A DNA stretch of 64,000 nt from RGIG3002 sp045546775 (GTDB taxonomy: Bacteria > Bacillota > Clostridia > Lachnospirales > Lachnospiraceae), in contig JAZQDM010000063.1 of the NCBI GenBank assembly GCA_045546775.1, positions 62,001 to 126,000 on the forward strand, read 5' to 3'. Positions 52,713-61,026 of this stretch are shown here, in pieces. A program made the translations under genes and the position numbers. The notes beneath the pieces were generated by a model that saw only the letters and a list, made by a program, of their open reading frames with translations, was not told where the DNA came from and made no database searches. Each line of letters begins with the position of its first letter. Within the stretch, counting starts at the first letter, position 1.

Positions 52713-54137
52713 TTAAATGTTAAAATATTTATCAAACTCTGCCGGATGCGGAATGGCATTCATCTGTAAGCATTCTTTTCTCTTAAGAGCGATAAAGTTT
52801 TTGATTAAATGTTCCGGGAACACGCCGCCGGCTGTCAAATAATCATGGTCTGCTTCCAATGCATCAAGCGCATCTTCCAAACGGGTCGGAAGAGAAGTGA
52901 GTTTTGCTTTTTCTTCATCAGATAAAGAATAAAGGTTCATGTCGTACGGACCCCAACCGTTCTCGTGCGGGTCGATTTTGTTTTTGATTCCGTCAAGACC
53001 TGCCATCAACAATGCTGCGTAGCAAAGGTACGGATTGCAAGTTGCATCAGGGTTACGGATTTCAAAACGACGCAATTTCGGAGATTTTGCGTATGCAGGA
53101 ATACGGATAACTGCGCTGCGGTTTGACGTTGCATAACCAACCGTAACCGGTGCTTCAAAGCCCGGCACAAGACGTTTGAAAGAGTTTGTACTGGGGTTTG
53201 TGATGGCACAGAGGGATGCAATATGTTTCAAAAGACCGCCCATAAAGTAGTGCGCTTCTTTGCTTAAATGTGAGTAACCGTCATCGTCTGAGAATACCGG
53301 CTCGCCGTCTTTTAAGAGAAGCATATGTACGTGCATACCGTTTCCGGCTTCACCGTAAACCGGTTTCGGCATAAAGGTTGCCACTTTACCATATTTTAAT
53401 GCAGTGTTGTGGATAACGTATTTAATCATCATGGAAGCGTCTGCCATTTTGGACATCTGACCGAGCATGGGCTCAATTTCAAACTGGCCTGCTGCGCCAA
53501 CTTCCGGATGATGATATTTGATTTCAACGCCCATTTTTTCTAATTCTAAGCACATTTCAGAACGGCATTCGTAAGTCATATCGAACGGTTTTGCAACGTG
53601 GTAATGTTTCTGGTGCGGAACGACACAACCTTGTCCTTGTGCGTCGCTGTTCCAGTAAGCCTGCTCTGCATCTACGGACATACCGATTGCTCTTGGCTGA
53701 ACGGACCAACGTGCATCGTCAAACATGTGGAACTCAAATTCCGGTAAGATGAGCATCGTGTCTGCGATTCCCAAGTCTTTCATGTACTGCTCTGCTGCAA
53801 GTACGATGTTGCGCGGGTACTGGTCTAACGGACGGTTTTCCGGATAATCGATCACCATAGCATTTCCGGTAATGGATAACGTAGGCACGGCACAGTAAGG
53901 GTCAATGATAGCGGTGTCTAAGTCCGGAATGAAAACCATATCACTTTTTTCTACAACGGCGTAGCCGTAATTGGAAGCATCAAAACCGATTCCGTTTTTC
54001 ATCGTATCTTCCGTAAACTGAGATGCCGGAATCGTTACATGGCGGAACTGACCATTGATGTCAACGATTTTGAAATCGACCATTTTGATGTCCTGTTCCT
54101 TGATAAGCTGCATAATATCTGCTGTTGTTTTTGGCAT
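52713..54137 (-). CDS. glnA: glutamine synthetase, type I
   Basis: A 474-residue GS-I subunit, ATP-dependent assimilation of ammonium into glutamine. PEFEFHMFDDARWS (catalytic Glu), EAGNGMHVHMLL and the glutamate-binding SNRSAVIRIPAYAKSPKLRRFEIRNPDATCNPYL are all present. The ATG at 54137 follows GGAGGAGG and is preferred to an upstream ATG. It is divergent from a GMP synthase paralogue, sharing a 180-base regulatory gap. A TATAAT box lies at 54199-54204 on the minus strand. Confidence 0.95.
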   Translation of the reverse strand: MPKTTADIMQLIKEQDIKMVDFKIVDINGQFRHVTIPASQFTEDTMKNGIGFDASNYGYAVVEKSDMVFIPDLDTAIIDPYCAVPTLSITGNAMVIDYPENRPLDQYPRNIVLAAEQYMKDLGIADTMLILPEFEFHMFDDARWSVQPRAIGMSVDAEQAYWNSDAQGQGCVVPHQKHYHVAKPFDMTYECRSEMCLELEKMGVEIKYHHPEVGAAGQFEIEPMLGQMSKMADASMMIKYVIHNTALKYGKVATFMPKPVYGEAGNGMHVHMLLLKDGEPVFSDDDGYSHLSKEAHYFMGGLLKHIASLCAITNPSTNSFKRLVPGFEAPVTVGYATSNRSAVIRIPAYAKSPKLRRFEIRNPDATCNPYLCYAALLMAGLDGIKNKIDPHENGWGPYDMNLYSLSDEEKAKLTSLPTRLEDALDALEADHDYLTAGGVFPEHLIKNFIALKRKECLQMNAIPHPAEFDKYFNI

Positions 54138-54240
54138 TGTAAACCTCCTCCAATCTTTTATCAATGTCCATATGAAATATATTAGCGAAAAATGTCAGAT
54201 TATACAAGTATTTCCTAGGTAAATTTGGATGAAATATTGA

Positions 54241-54269
54241 TTGCGCATTGTTTTTAAATGTAATATAAT
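54241..54269 (+). promoter_or_regulatory. sigma-A promoter of the second GMP synthase
   Basis: TTGCGC at 54241 and TATAAT at 54264 are separated by 17 bases. Confidence 0.7.
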
Positions 54270-54287
54270 ACGTACATCGAAAAACAA

Positions 54288-54300
54288 GTTGCAGTGCAAC
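54288..54300 (+). promoter_or_regulatory. palindrome GTTGCA-G-TGCAAC in the leader
   Basis: A perfect 13-base inverted repeat between the start point and the ribosome site of the second GMP synthase. It may be an operator or a short leader hairpin. Confidence 0.4.
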
Positions 54301-54317
54301 GAAGGGAGACGCAAACG

Positions 54318-55610
54318 ATGAAACAGGATATGATTGTAATTTTAGATCTCGGTAGTACAGAAAACACAGTGCTCGCACGTCAGATTCGTGATTTGGGAGT
54401 ATACAGTGAGATTCATCCTCATGACATTACAGTGGAAGAATTAAAAGCTCTTGACAATGTGAAGGGTATTATTTTAAACGGCGGCGAAAACAGAGTGGTT
54501 GACGGCGCAGCAGTAGAGGTACACAAGGAACTTTACGGATGTGGTATGCCGATGATTTCCATCGATTATCCGACATCGGAATGCGCTGTAAAATATGATG
54601 TACTTCCGGATGAAGATACATTAAAGAAATTTATTTTTGATGAATGTAAAGCAGAAGCAAACTGGAATATGAAAAATTTCATTGCTGACCAGGTAGAATT
54701 GGTGCGCAAGCAGGTTGGCGACCGCAAAGTTCTTTTGGCTTTGTCCGGCGGTGTAGACTCTTCCGTAGTGGCTGCTTTATTATTGAAAGCAATCGGACAG
54801 CAGCTTGTATGTGTACATGTAAATCATGGACTTATGCGTAAAAACGAATCCGAAAACGTAGTAGAAGTATTCAAAAATCAGTTGAATGCTAACCTTATTT
54901 ATGTAGATGCAACAGACAGATTCCTCGGCAAATTGGAAAATGTTGCAGACCCGGAACAGAAGAGAAAAATTATCGGTGGAGAATTTATCCGCGTATTTGA
55001 AGAAGAAGCAAGAAAATTGGAAGGAATTGATTTCCTTGGTCAGGGAACCATTTATCCGGACATTATCGAAAGCGGAACAAAAACTGCAAAATGCGTAAAA
55101 TCACACCACAACGTAGGAGGACTTCCGGAAGACTTACAGTTTGAATTGGTTGAGCCGTTGGCACAGCTTTTCAAAGACGAAGTACGTGCATGTGGCGTGG
55201 AATTAGGCCTTCCGGCAGAGATGGTATATCGTCAGCCGTTCCCGGGTCCGGGACTTGGCGTACGTTGCCTCGGCGCTATCACACGTGACCGTTTGGAAGC
55301 ACTTCGTGAATCCGATGCAATTCTTCGCGAAGAATTCGCAAAAGCAGGCCTGGACAAAAAAGTATGGCAGTATTTCACTGTTGTACCGGACTTCAAAGCA
55401 GTTGGCGTAAGAGACAACGCAAGAAGCATGGGCTACATGGTAGTTATCCGTGCGGTAAACACTGTAGACGCCATGACAGCAACTATCGAGAGAATCGACT
55501 ACGATATCTTAGAAAAGATTACAGACAGAATCACAGCAGAAGTACCGTCTGTAAACAGAGTTTGCTACGAGTTGACAAAGAAACCTGTGGCGACGATTGA
55601 GTTCGAATAA
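54318..55610 (+). CDS. GMP synthase paralogue with decayed glutaminase domain
   Basis: A 430-residue protein, about 88 shorter than the copy at 32825. The ATP pyrophosphatase domain (ALSGGVDSSVVAALL near residue 146), GQGTIYPDIIES, KSHHNVGGLPEDL, QPFPGPGLGVRCLG and the dimerisation tail are intact. The N-terminal glutaminase domain is cut to about 110 residues. The nucleophile block LGLCYG is replaced by MISIDYPTSECAV, and FHPEV is absent. It should need free ammonia or an outside amidotransferase. It is divergent from glnA. Start by GAAGGGAG. Confidence 0.9.
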   Translation: MKQDMIVILDLGSTENTVLARQIRDLGVYSEIHPHDITVEELKALDNVKGIILNGGENRVVDGAAVEVHKELYGCGMPMISIDYPTSECAVKYDVLPDEDTLKKFIFDECKAEANWNMKNFIADQVELVRKQVGDRKVLLALSGGVDSSVVAALLLKAIGQQLVCVHVNHGLMRKNESENVVEVFKNQLNANLIYVDATDRFLGKLENVADPEQKRKIIGGEFIRVFEEEARKLEGIDFLGQGTIYPDIIESGTKTAKCVKSHHNVGGLPEDLQFELVEPLAQLFKDEVRACGVELGLPAEMVYRQPFPGPGLGVRCLGAITRDRLEALRESDAILREEFAKAGLDKKVWQYFTVVPDFKAVGVRDNARSMGYMVVIRAVNTVDAMTATIERIDYDILEKITDRITAEVPSVNRVCYELTKKPVATIEFE

Positions 55611-55621
55611 AGTGCAAACAT

Positions 55622-55782
55622 GGACTGAGAGCAGTCTGTGAAAATAAGGAACAGTCGGAGAGGACGCTTGCGTACTCGGCCGACTGTTTCTTATTTTCAC
55701 AGGCTATTTGAAGGCATGGCACGCTGCTTATTGAGGAGCAAAGCGAGTCAATAAGAGGCGGGCCAGGACTGCGCTCAGTCTT
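55622..55782. repeat. nested inverted-repeat element between convergent genes
   Basis: Near-terminal GACTGAGAGCAGTC (55623) and GACTGCGCTCAGTC (55769) are inverted copies with one mismatch; each is itself palindromic. Inside, 23-base arms at 55636-55658 and 55680-55702 pair with one wobble around a 21-base loop. CTTATTGA and TCAATAAG form a third hairpin (55727-55762). No coding capacity. It looks like a small mobile (MITE/REP-like) element or a structured double terminator. Confidence 0.65.
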
Positions 55783-55793
55783 TAACCCATTAT

Positions 55794-58271
55794 TTATAAA
55801 ATACTTTCCAAGAACGTCATATCCAGATTTATAATGGCTTCTTTTATCTGCTCGAAACGTGTAGCCTGCTCGCCTTCAAACTTGTATTGTTCCAGTTGGA
55901 CCAGTGCTTTGTCCAAAGCATCAATGTCCATATCTTTGGCGGCGGCTTGGATGTTGTGAAGTATTTCTTCCACCAGATCCAAAGAATCGGCAGCATTCTT
56001 CGTTTCCCTTTCGGCCGCAACAAAATCTTTCAAATGCTCCTTGTATTCCCGCCATTTTTTTAAGAAAACCGGTGTCATCTGTGTGATCACGTTGCACTCG
56101 TTATTTCTTGCGGCATCCTCCAATACTTTTGCCATTCCGGCTAGCGGAACAATGCCGATAAGCGCTGCCGAACTCTTCATGCTGTGAACTTTAGTGCAGT
56201 ATTTTTTTCTTCCTTCAGGCTGTTCGATTTCAAGCAAAAGAGCATCCAACTCTTTTGCATCATACTCCAGGGAAGCAGTAAAAAGCTTCACGGTCTTAAG
56301 CATCGCATCTTCATTTGTAAAATGCATCGCTGCATAGCTCCAGTCCAGTCCGTCTATCATCGGCAATTCGGATGTGTTTATGCCGCTTTTTTCTTCGTGC
56401 AACGCCGCTCTCTTGACAGGATGAATCAGTGCTTTGTCCAACAGTTCCTTGATGACTGTTTCCAGTTCCTGCAAATCAATCGGTTTGGACAAAAATGCTT
56501 GAAAGCCTTCCTTTAAGTACTGTTCCTTTGCACCAACGATTGCATTGGCAGTCAGTATGACAACCGGAGTGTCCTTGCTTGGATAATCTTCCATATTTTT
56601 CATTACTTTTAATGTCTCAATTCCGTCCATTTCCGGCATCATATGATCCATAAAAATAATATGAAACGCTGCTTTTTTCACCTTTTCGATACATTCTTTT
56701 CCACTGGCAGCTTCTTCTATCTGCATTTTTGTATCTTTTAACAGGCTGCAGAATACTTTGCGGTTTATTTCGTTATCATCTACCACCAGTATTTTAGCGT
56801 CCGGTGCTTCAAAGTAAGTCTGATAGTCGTACTCATTGTTTTGAACTTTAAACTGTTCTTCCAGCTTCCCGATAGGCGCCGGACGAACAATTTCCTGGCT
56901 TAATACAAAAGAAAACTCAGAGCCTACACCATATTCACTTTCCACCTTAAGCTCACTTCCAAGGAGGGAAAGCAACTGCATGGTGATATTCATACCAAGG
57001 CCTGTGCCTTCAATATTGCGGTTTCTTTTTTCTTCAATTCTTTCAAAGGGAAGATACAGTTTCTGGATATCTTCTTCTTTAATGCCGATACCGGTATCCT
57101 TTACTAAAAAGGAAATACGTGCGGTATTTTCTTGTTCGCATGGCAATAACTTGATTTCTAAAGTAATCTCACCTTCGTGCGTATACTTTACCGCATTATT
57201 TAACAGATTCACAAGAATCTGTCGGATGCGGATATCATCCCCTTTTAATGCGCTTGGAATGTTCTCGTCAATAATTACTTTAAAATCGAGTTCTTTCGCC
57301 CTCGCCTTAAAGGATATCATATTAATCACATCATGGACCATATGGGAAAAGCTGTATTCCGCCGATATAATCGTCAACTTTCCGGCTTCAATTTTTGTGA
57401 TGTCCAAAATATCATTTATAATACTCAAAAGCGATTTGGCTGCGCCTTGTACGTCCTTTGCATATTCTTTGACATTGCGCTCGTTGCTTTCCCGGAGAAT
57501 CATTTCATTCATGCCCAGTACCGCATTGATAGGTGTTCTGATTTCGTGCGACATATTGGCAAGAAAGTTGGTTTTTGCCTGATTGGCAACGTCTGCGCGT
57601 TTTGTTTCCTTTTCCAATAGTTTTACCAACTTTGCATCCGGATTTTCTACCGTCATGTATAAACCGATAATAAACAATACAATTCCAAGACAGGAAATCA
57701 AGGATGTCGGAAAAATTATTTGAAAGACGGCAACCGGTGCTTCGCTAAGCATCGCAACCACAACAGCAAGTCGCTTTTTTTTCGGAATGTCTTTTCCATG
57801 CTTAATTAAAAGTCTGATAATGAATACTATACTACAGGCAACAGATGCATATACCCCGAAAACCGCAGGGCCGTGGGAATAATTTCCTTTAGGGGTTTCC
57901 ACATATTTGATTGGCAAAAAGCATAGACTTATGGTTGCGATTATGACAGGAATTATAATAAATTTTATTCGGTTAATGGGTTCTCCCTTTTCTTCTTCAA
58001 TCAGTGCTTCCAGATATTTGTATGCGATTAAAAAAAGCACCAGCATCAATGACATATAAAGGAAGTGGACAAGTCTGTTTAAAGACGCCGGAACCGTTTC
58101 CAGATGATTTACGGTATACACAGAACATATGTCAAACAAAAGCTGTACTACGGCTGTAATCAAAAGCCACGAAAACCATTTCGCGGATGCGGTTTTTCTT
58201 TCTGAATAAAAATAGAATGCCGCAATAAATAAAATAATAATAATACATATTATCTGTGATTTGTACATCAT
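55794..58271 (-). CDS. hybrid sensor histidine kinase with receiver and HPt domains
   Basis: An 825-residue phosphorelay protein. About seven helices (residues 5-220) form a membrane sensor. HisKA follows (FLANMSHEIRTPINAVLG, His near 240), then HATPase (NLLNNAVKYTH, DTGIGIKEEDI, GTGLGMNI). A receiver has phospho-Asp in FMDHMMPEMDG near 543. A C-terminal HPt has His in KVHSMKSSAALIG near 695. All relay steps are therefore on one chain; the final response regulator is not encoded nearby. The start is ATG at 58271 or 58268 after AGGAGG. Confidence 0.92.
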   Translation of the reverse strand: MMYKSQIICIIIILFIAAFYFYSERKTASAKWFSWLLITAVVQLLFDICSVYTVNHLETVPASLNRLVHFLYMSLMLVLFLIAYKYLEALIEEEKGEPINRIKFIIIPVIIATISLCFLPIKYVETPKGNYSHGPAVFGVYASVACSIVFIIRLLIKHGKDIPKKKRLAVVVAMLSEAPVAVFQIIFPTSLISCLGIVLFIIGLYMTVENPDAKLVKLLEKETKRADVANQAKTNFLANMSHEIRTPINAVLGMNEMILRESNERNVKEYAKDVQGAAKSLLSIINDILDITKIEAGKLTIISAEYSFSHMVHDVINMISFKARAKELDFKVIIDENIPSALKGDDIRIRQILVNLLNNAVKYTHEGEITLEIKLLPCEQENTARISFLVKDTGIGIKEEDIQKLYLPFERIEEKRNRNIEGTGLGMNITMQLLSLLGSELKVESEYGVGSEFSFVLSQEIVRPAPIGKLEEQFKVQNNEYDYQTYFEAPDAKILVVDDNEINRKVFCSLLKDTKMQIEEAASGKECIEKVKKAAFHIIFMDHMMPEMDGIETLKVMKNMEDYPSKDTPVVILTANAIVGAKEQYLKEGFQAFLSKPIDLQELETVIKELLDKALIHPVKRAALHEEKSGINTSELPMIDGLDWSYAAMHFTNEDAMLKTVKLFTASLEYDAKELDALLLEIEQPEGRKKYCTKVHSMKSSAALIGIVPLAGMAKVLEDAARNNECNVITQMTPVFLKKWREYKEHLKDFVAAERETKNAADSLDLVEEILHNIQAAAKDMDIDALDKALVQLEQYKFEGEQATRFEQIKEAIINLDMTFLESIL

Positions 58272-58320
58272 AAAATACACCTCCTGCCTCTTCCATCATT
58301 ATAGCAAAATGGCTGAGAAA

Positions 58321-58359
58321 AAGGAACTGTTACAGAGAATCGTTCTGCAATAGTTCCTT
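58321..58359 (-). terminator. terminator of the SdpR/SdpI pair
   Basis: AAGGAACT and AGTTCCTT form a stem, with TTTTTCTC following on the minus strand. Confidence 0.75.
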
Positions 58360-58422
58360 ATAAAATGCAATAGAAGCCTTGTAAACACAGCATTTCATAG
58401 GGCGCCCGTGGACGGTGTGATT

Positions 58423-59079
58423 TTAATACTTTGTCGAAATGAGGTATGTATAAATCACATCTATTGTAGCTGTAATTAGCAAAGTAATCAGGCTGCATAC
58501 AAGGCAAAGAAAGTTGCTTGTAAATATGCATAATACTAGGATGATAATTCCGCAAATGATGCATGAAATACCGCCGAATCGGTGGCTCTTTTTCCAGACT
58601 GATTCATTTTTTAAGCTCCAAGGTGTTCGTAGACCAATGATAGAATTCATGCGCAACTTAGGCATAATGTTTCCAACGATAATCAGGAGCAGGGCTAAAA
58701 ACGCGGAAAGAAGTTGATAAATATCTACGGAAAGTTCCGACAAATTTTCGATTTTATTAAAATCAGTATATAAGTAAAACAGATTCATAATATTAAAATG
58801 TATAAGGACGGCGATTCCTGTAATAACAACAATTTTTTCATTGTTTTTACCGTTTTCTTCTTGCTTTGCAGCGAATTTTGACATAGCGAGAAAAAAGAAT
58901 CCCATCAGAATAGTGGTTATCGGAAAAATGAGAGTTTCGTACTTGCTTCCCCAGCGTGTAACTTGATTGTCAAAACCATAGTGAGCAGGGATTTTTTCGG
59001 GTAAAAATGGCAATGCTATCAGGACAATTAGCAAAGGTAAAAACATAAGGATAAAATATATTATTTTTTTCGTTTTCAT
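58423..59079 (-). CDS. SdpI-family membrane protein
   Basis: A 218-residue protein with a DUF1648-type N terminus (ALPFLPEKIPAHYGFDNQVTRWGSK) and a C-terminal SdpI domain (PKLRMNSIIGLRTPWSLKNESVWKKSHRFGG). It has about six helices. In Bacillus, SdpI gives immunity to the SdpC toxin and sequesters the repressor SdpR. No sdpC gene is present here. Start codons at 59079 and 59082 are both possible after AAAGGAG. It is coupled to the ArsR/SdpR gene. Confidence 0.87.
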   Translation of the reverse strand: MKTKKIIYFILMFLPLLIVLIALPFLPEKIPAHYGFDNQVTRWGSKYETLIFPITTILMGFFFLAMSKFAAKQEENGKNNEKIVVITGIAVLIHFNIMNLFYLYTDFNKIENLSELSVDIYQLLSAFLALLLIIVGNIMPKLRMNSIIGLRTPWSLKNESVWKKSHRFGGISCIICGIIILVLCIFTSNFLCLVCSLITLLITATIDVIYTYLISTKY

Positions 59080-59345
59080 CATTGAACTCCTTTTAATTGA
59101 TTAATCCAAACAATTGCTTCATCCAGAATGGATAAATTCAATTCGTAGTAAATAAAGTTTTTGTAGCGTGTTTCGTAAATTAAATCTGCTTTTTTAAGTT
59201 TTGACAAATGGTAGGATAGTGCTTGCGGAGTCATGTCCAAAAAATCAGCCAAGTCTCCGGAACTTATTTTGCCATCCCGTAGTTTGAGTAGAATATTTCT
59301 CCGGGTTTCATCTGCTAACGCTGATAAGATTTTGCTGACAGCCAA
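59079..59345 (-). CDS. SdpR-like ArsR-family autorepressor
   Basis: An 88-residue winged-helix protein (MAVSKILSALADETRRNILLKL, ISSGDLADFLDMTPQALSYHLSKLKKADLIYE). No metal-binding cysteines are present, as in SdpR. Its stop overlaps the sdpI-like start. By analogy it represses its own operon until SdpI draws it to the membrane. Composition is more AT-rich than the flanking kinase gene. Confidence 0.88.
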   Translation of the reverse strand: MAVSKILSALADETRRNILLKLRDGKISSGDLADFLDMTPQALSYHLSKLKKADLIYETRYKNFIYYELNLSILDEAIVWINQLKGVQ

Positions 59346-59613
59346 AAAATCCCTCCCAACTATTAAAAAAATATTTTAAATAGATTGTAACATAAGTGGA
59401 CGAAAAAACAATACCTATTACAAATTATTTTTAAATAGAACCAAAGAATTTTGGCGTCAGACATTTTCTAAACCTATTTGAGAAGAGTCCGGGAATGTAC
59501 TTGAATGAAATCACATAAGATTGCCAAAAAGCATAGCGCCCATACAGAAAGTATGGTACAATAGTACCGGATAAGTCGCTGCGGTTTGGAAGTACAGAAG
59601 GACGGGGAAGTGT

Positions 59614-60693
59614 ATGGGAGAAAAAAGAAAGGCAGTACCACAAAAGGTAAAGAAAAATATACTACAAGCTACTAACCGAGTAAACTATATTTTTCTGTTT
59701 TTTATTATCGTACACGGAATTGTTTTCTGGTGTTATGATGCAAAGTTTCTGTTATATTTCAGTGTATTTTTGTCCGGTTCTCTTCTTTTTGCCGGATACA
59801 TGTTGAAACGAGGTAACAAAAATGTATACATAGCAACGGTATTCGGCGGATTGTTTTTGTTTATGGTAGTGGTAGTCATTTGCCTCGGATGGGAATGGGG
59901 ATTCCAGCAATATTGTATTGGAATCACTACATCATTGATATTTACGAATTTTTATTTGCATCGTGAGAAGAAGGCATCTCGAAATATTGTGTATTTGACG
60001 ATAGGCGTTGTGATGACGTATTTAATACTTAGGATTTGGACGTACATCCATCCTAGCATTTACGTCATCGAGAACAAAATTCTTGTTAGAGGATATTATC
60101 TGATGAATTCGGTGCTGGGTTTTGCCTTTCTTGTCGGTTACATGATGATATTCTATAACACAGCGTGCAGACTGGAAACTGAGCTCTTGGAAATGGCTAA
60201 TGTAGACATGCTGACCGGTATTTTCAATCGCAGAAAAATGCATGAAGTGCTGAAAGTGGCATTGGGACGTCAGGAGGATTCGCACTTTCAGAATTTGGTC
60301 GCCATGTTGGATGTGGATTTTTTTAAAAACATAAACGATACTTATGGACACGATGTGGGTGACGAAGTACTCGTTGCCATCGCAAACATTTTAAAAGAAT
60401 TACAGGACAATGAAGATGGTATGCATGTGTGCAGATGGGGTGGAGAAGAATTCCTTGTATTTTATGAAAATTATCGCCTTTCCGATGCAGAGATGGTAGA
60501 GATTTTTGAAAATTTACGTAAGAAAGTAGAACGTACGGAAATTGTTCATAAAAATGATATCATCAAGGTAACGGTAACAATTGGAGTTGCTTTTTGCAAG
60601 AAGGGAACCAGTGTACAAAGTGTAATTTGTCAGGCGGACGATAATCTTTATGAAGGAAAGAGAGCCGGAAGAAATAGGGTGATAAGCTCGTAA
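59614..60693 (+). CDS. membrane-bound diguanylate cyclase
   Basis: A 359-residue protein with about six N-terminal helices (residues 25-190) acting as a membrane sensor. A C-terminal GGDEF domain begins at DMLTGIFNRRKMHEVL, and the active-site motif is GGEEF in RWGGEEFLVFYEN near residue 275, so it is predicted active. It makes c-di-GMP from two GTP. An inhibitory RxxD site is not evident. The 268 bases upstream hold a GGTAC-AATA-GTACC palindrome at 59555-59568 that may be an operator. Confidence 0.92.
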   Translation: MGEKRKAVPQKVKKNILQATNRVNYIFLFFIIVHGIVFWCYDAKFLLYFSVFLSGSLLFAGYMLKRGNKNVYIATVFGGLFLFMVVVVICLGWEWGFQQYCIGITTSLIFTNFYLHREKKASRNIVYLTIGVVMTYLILRIWTYIHPSIYVIENKILVRGYYLMNSVLGFAFLVGYMMIFYNTACRLETELLEMANVDMLTGIFNRRKMHEVLKVALGRQEDSHFQNLVAMLDVDFFKNINDTYGHDVGDEVLVAIANILKELQDNEDGMHVCRWGGEEFLVFYENYRLSDAEMVEIFENLRKKVERTEIVHKNDIIKVTVTIGVAFCKKGTSVQSVICQADDNLYEGKRAGRNRVISS

Positions 60694-61026
60694 GGTCAAG
60701 TCCCTATTTTTTACAAAATACATTGAGAGAATTGCCGGAGGATAACGACGAAATTGTCTTGGAGCTACGCAAGTCGTTTGATGTGTTTCAGAACAGTTGG
60801 GGGTAAGTATATAAAAAACTTCAAAGTGTACATACACACAAAAATAAAAACATATACGTGCTGAATAACAACATTTTCCACCTTCACCCTATCATTGAAA
60901 TTGTTTGTCATCTGTGATATAGTTTACATGTGAAATTGCAACAAATTGTTTGCAAAAGGGACACGATTTGACAGGCAATGGAAAAAGGTGATTTGCCTTT
61001 AGTAGACGGAAGGATGGTTTCGTAAT
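60694..61026 (+). other. gene-free stretch with possible coding remnant and leader
   Basis: The first 110 bases contain an open stretch ending at a stop at 60805-60807. It reads like a protein C terminus (LPEDNDEIVLELRKSF) but has no start or site, so it may be a decayed gene. The rest holds the promoter at 60895 and a 95-base leader. A TTGCAA-rich palindrome (about 60935-60955) and an AGGCAA/TTGCCT hairpin lie in the leader. No SAM riboswitch is recognisable. Confidence 0.4.
60895..60923 (+). promoter_or_regulatory. sigma-A promoter of the trans-sulfuration gene
   Basis: TTGAAA at 60895 and TATAGT at 60918 are separated by 17 bases. Confidence 0.72.

Noticed and set aside
60924..61026. SAM riboswitch in front of the trans-sulfuration gene
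   Set aside because: The leader has a palindrome and a small hairpin, but the conserved SAM-I core blocks and a terminator are absent.
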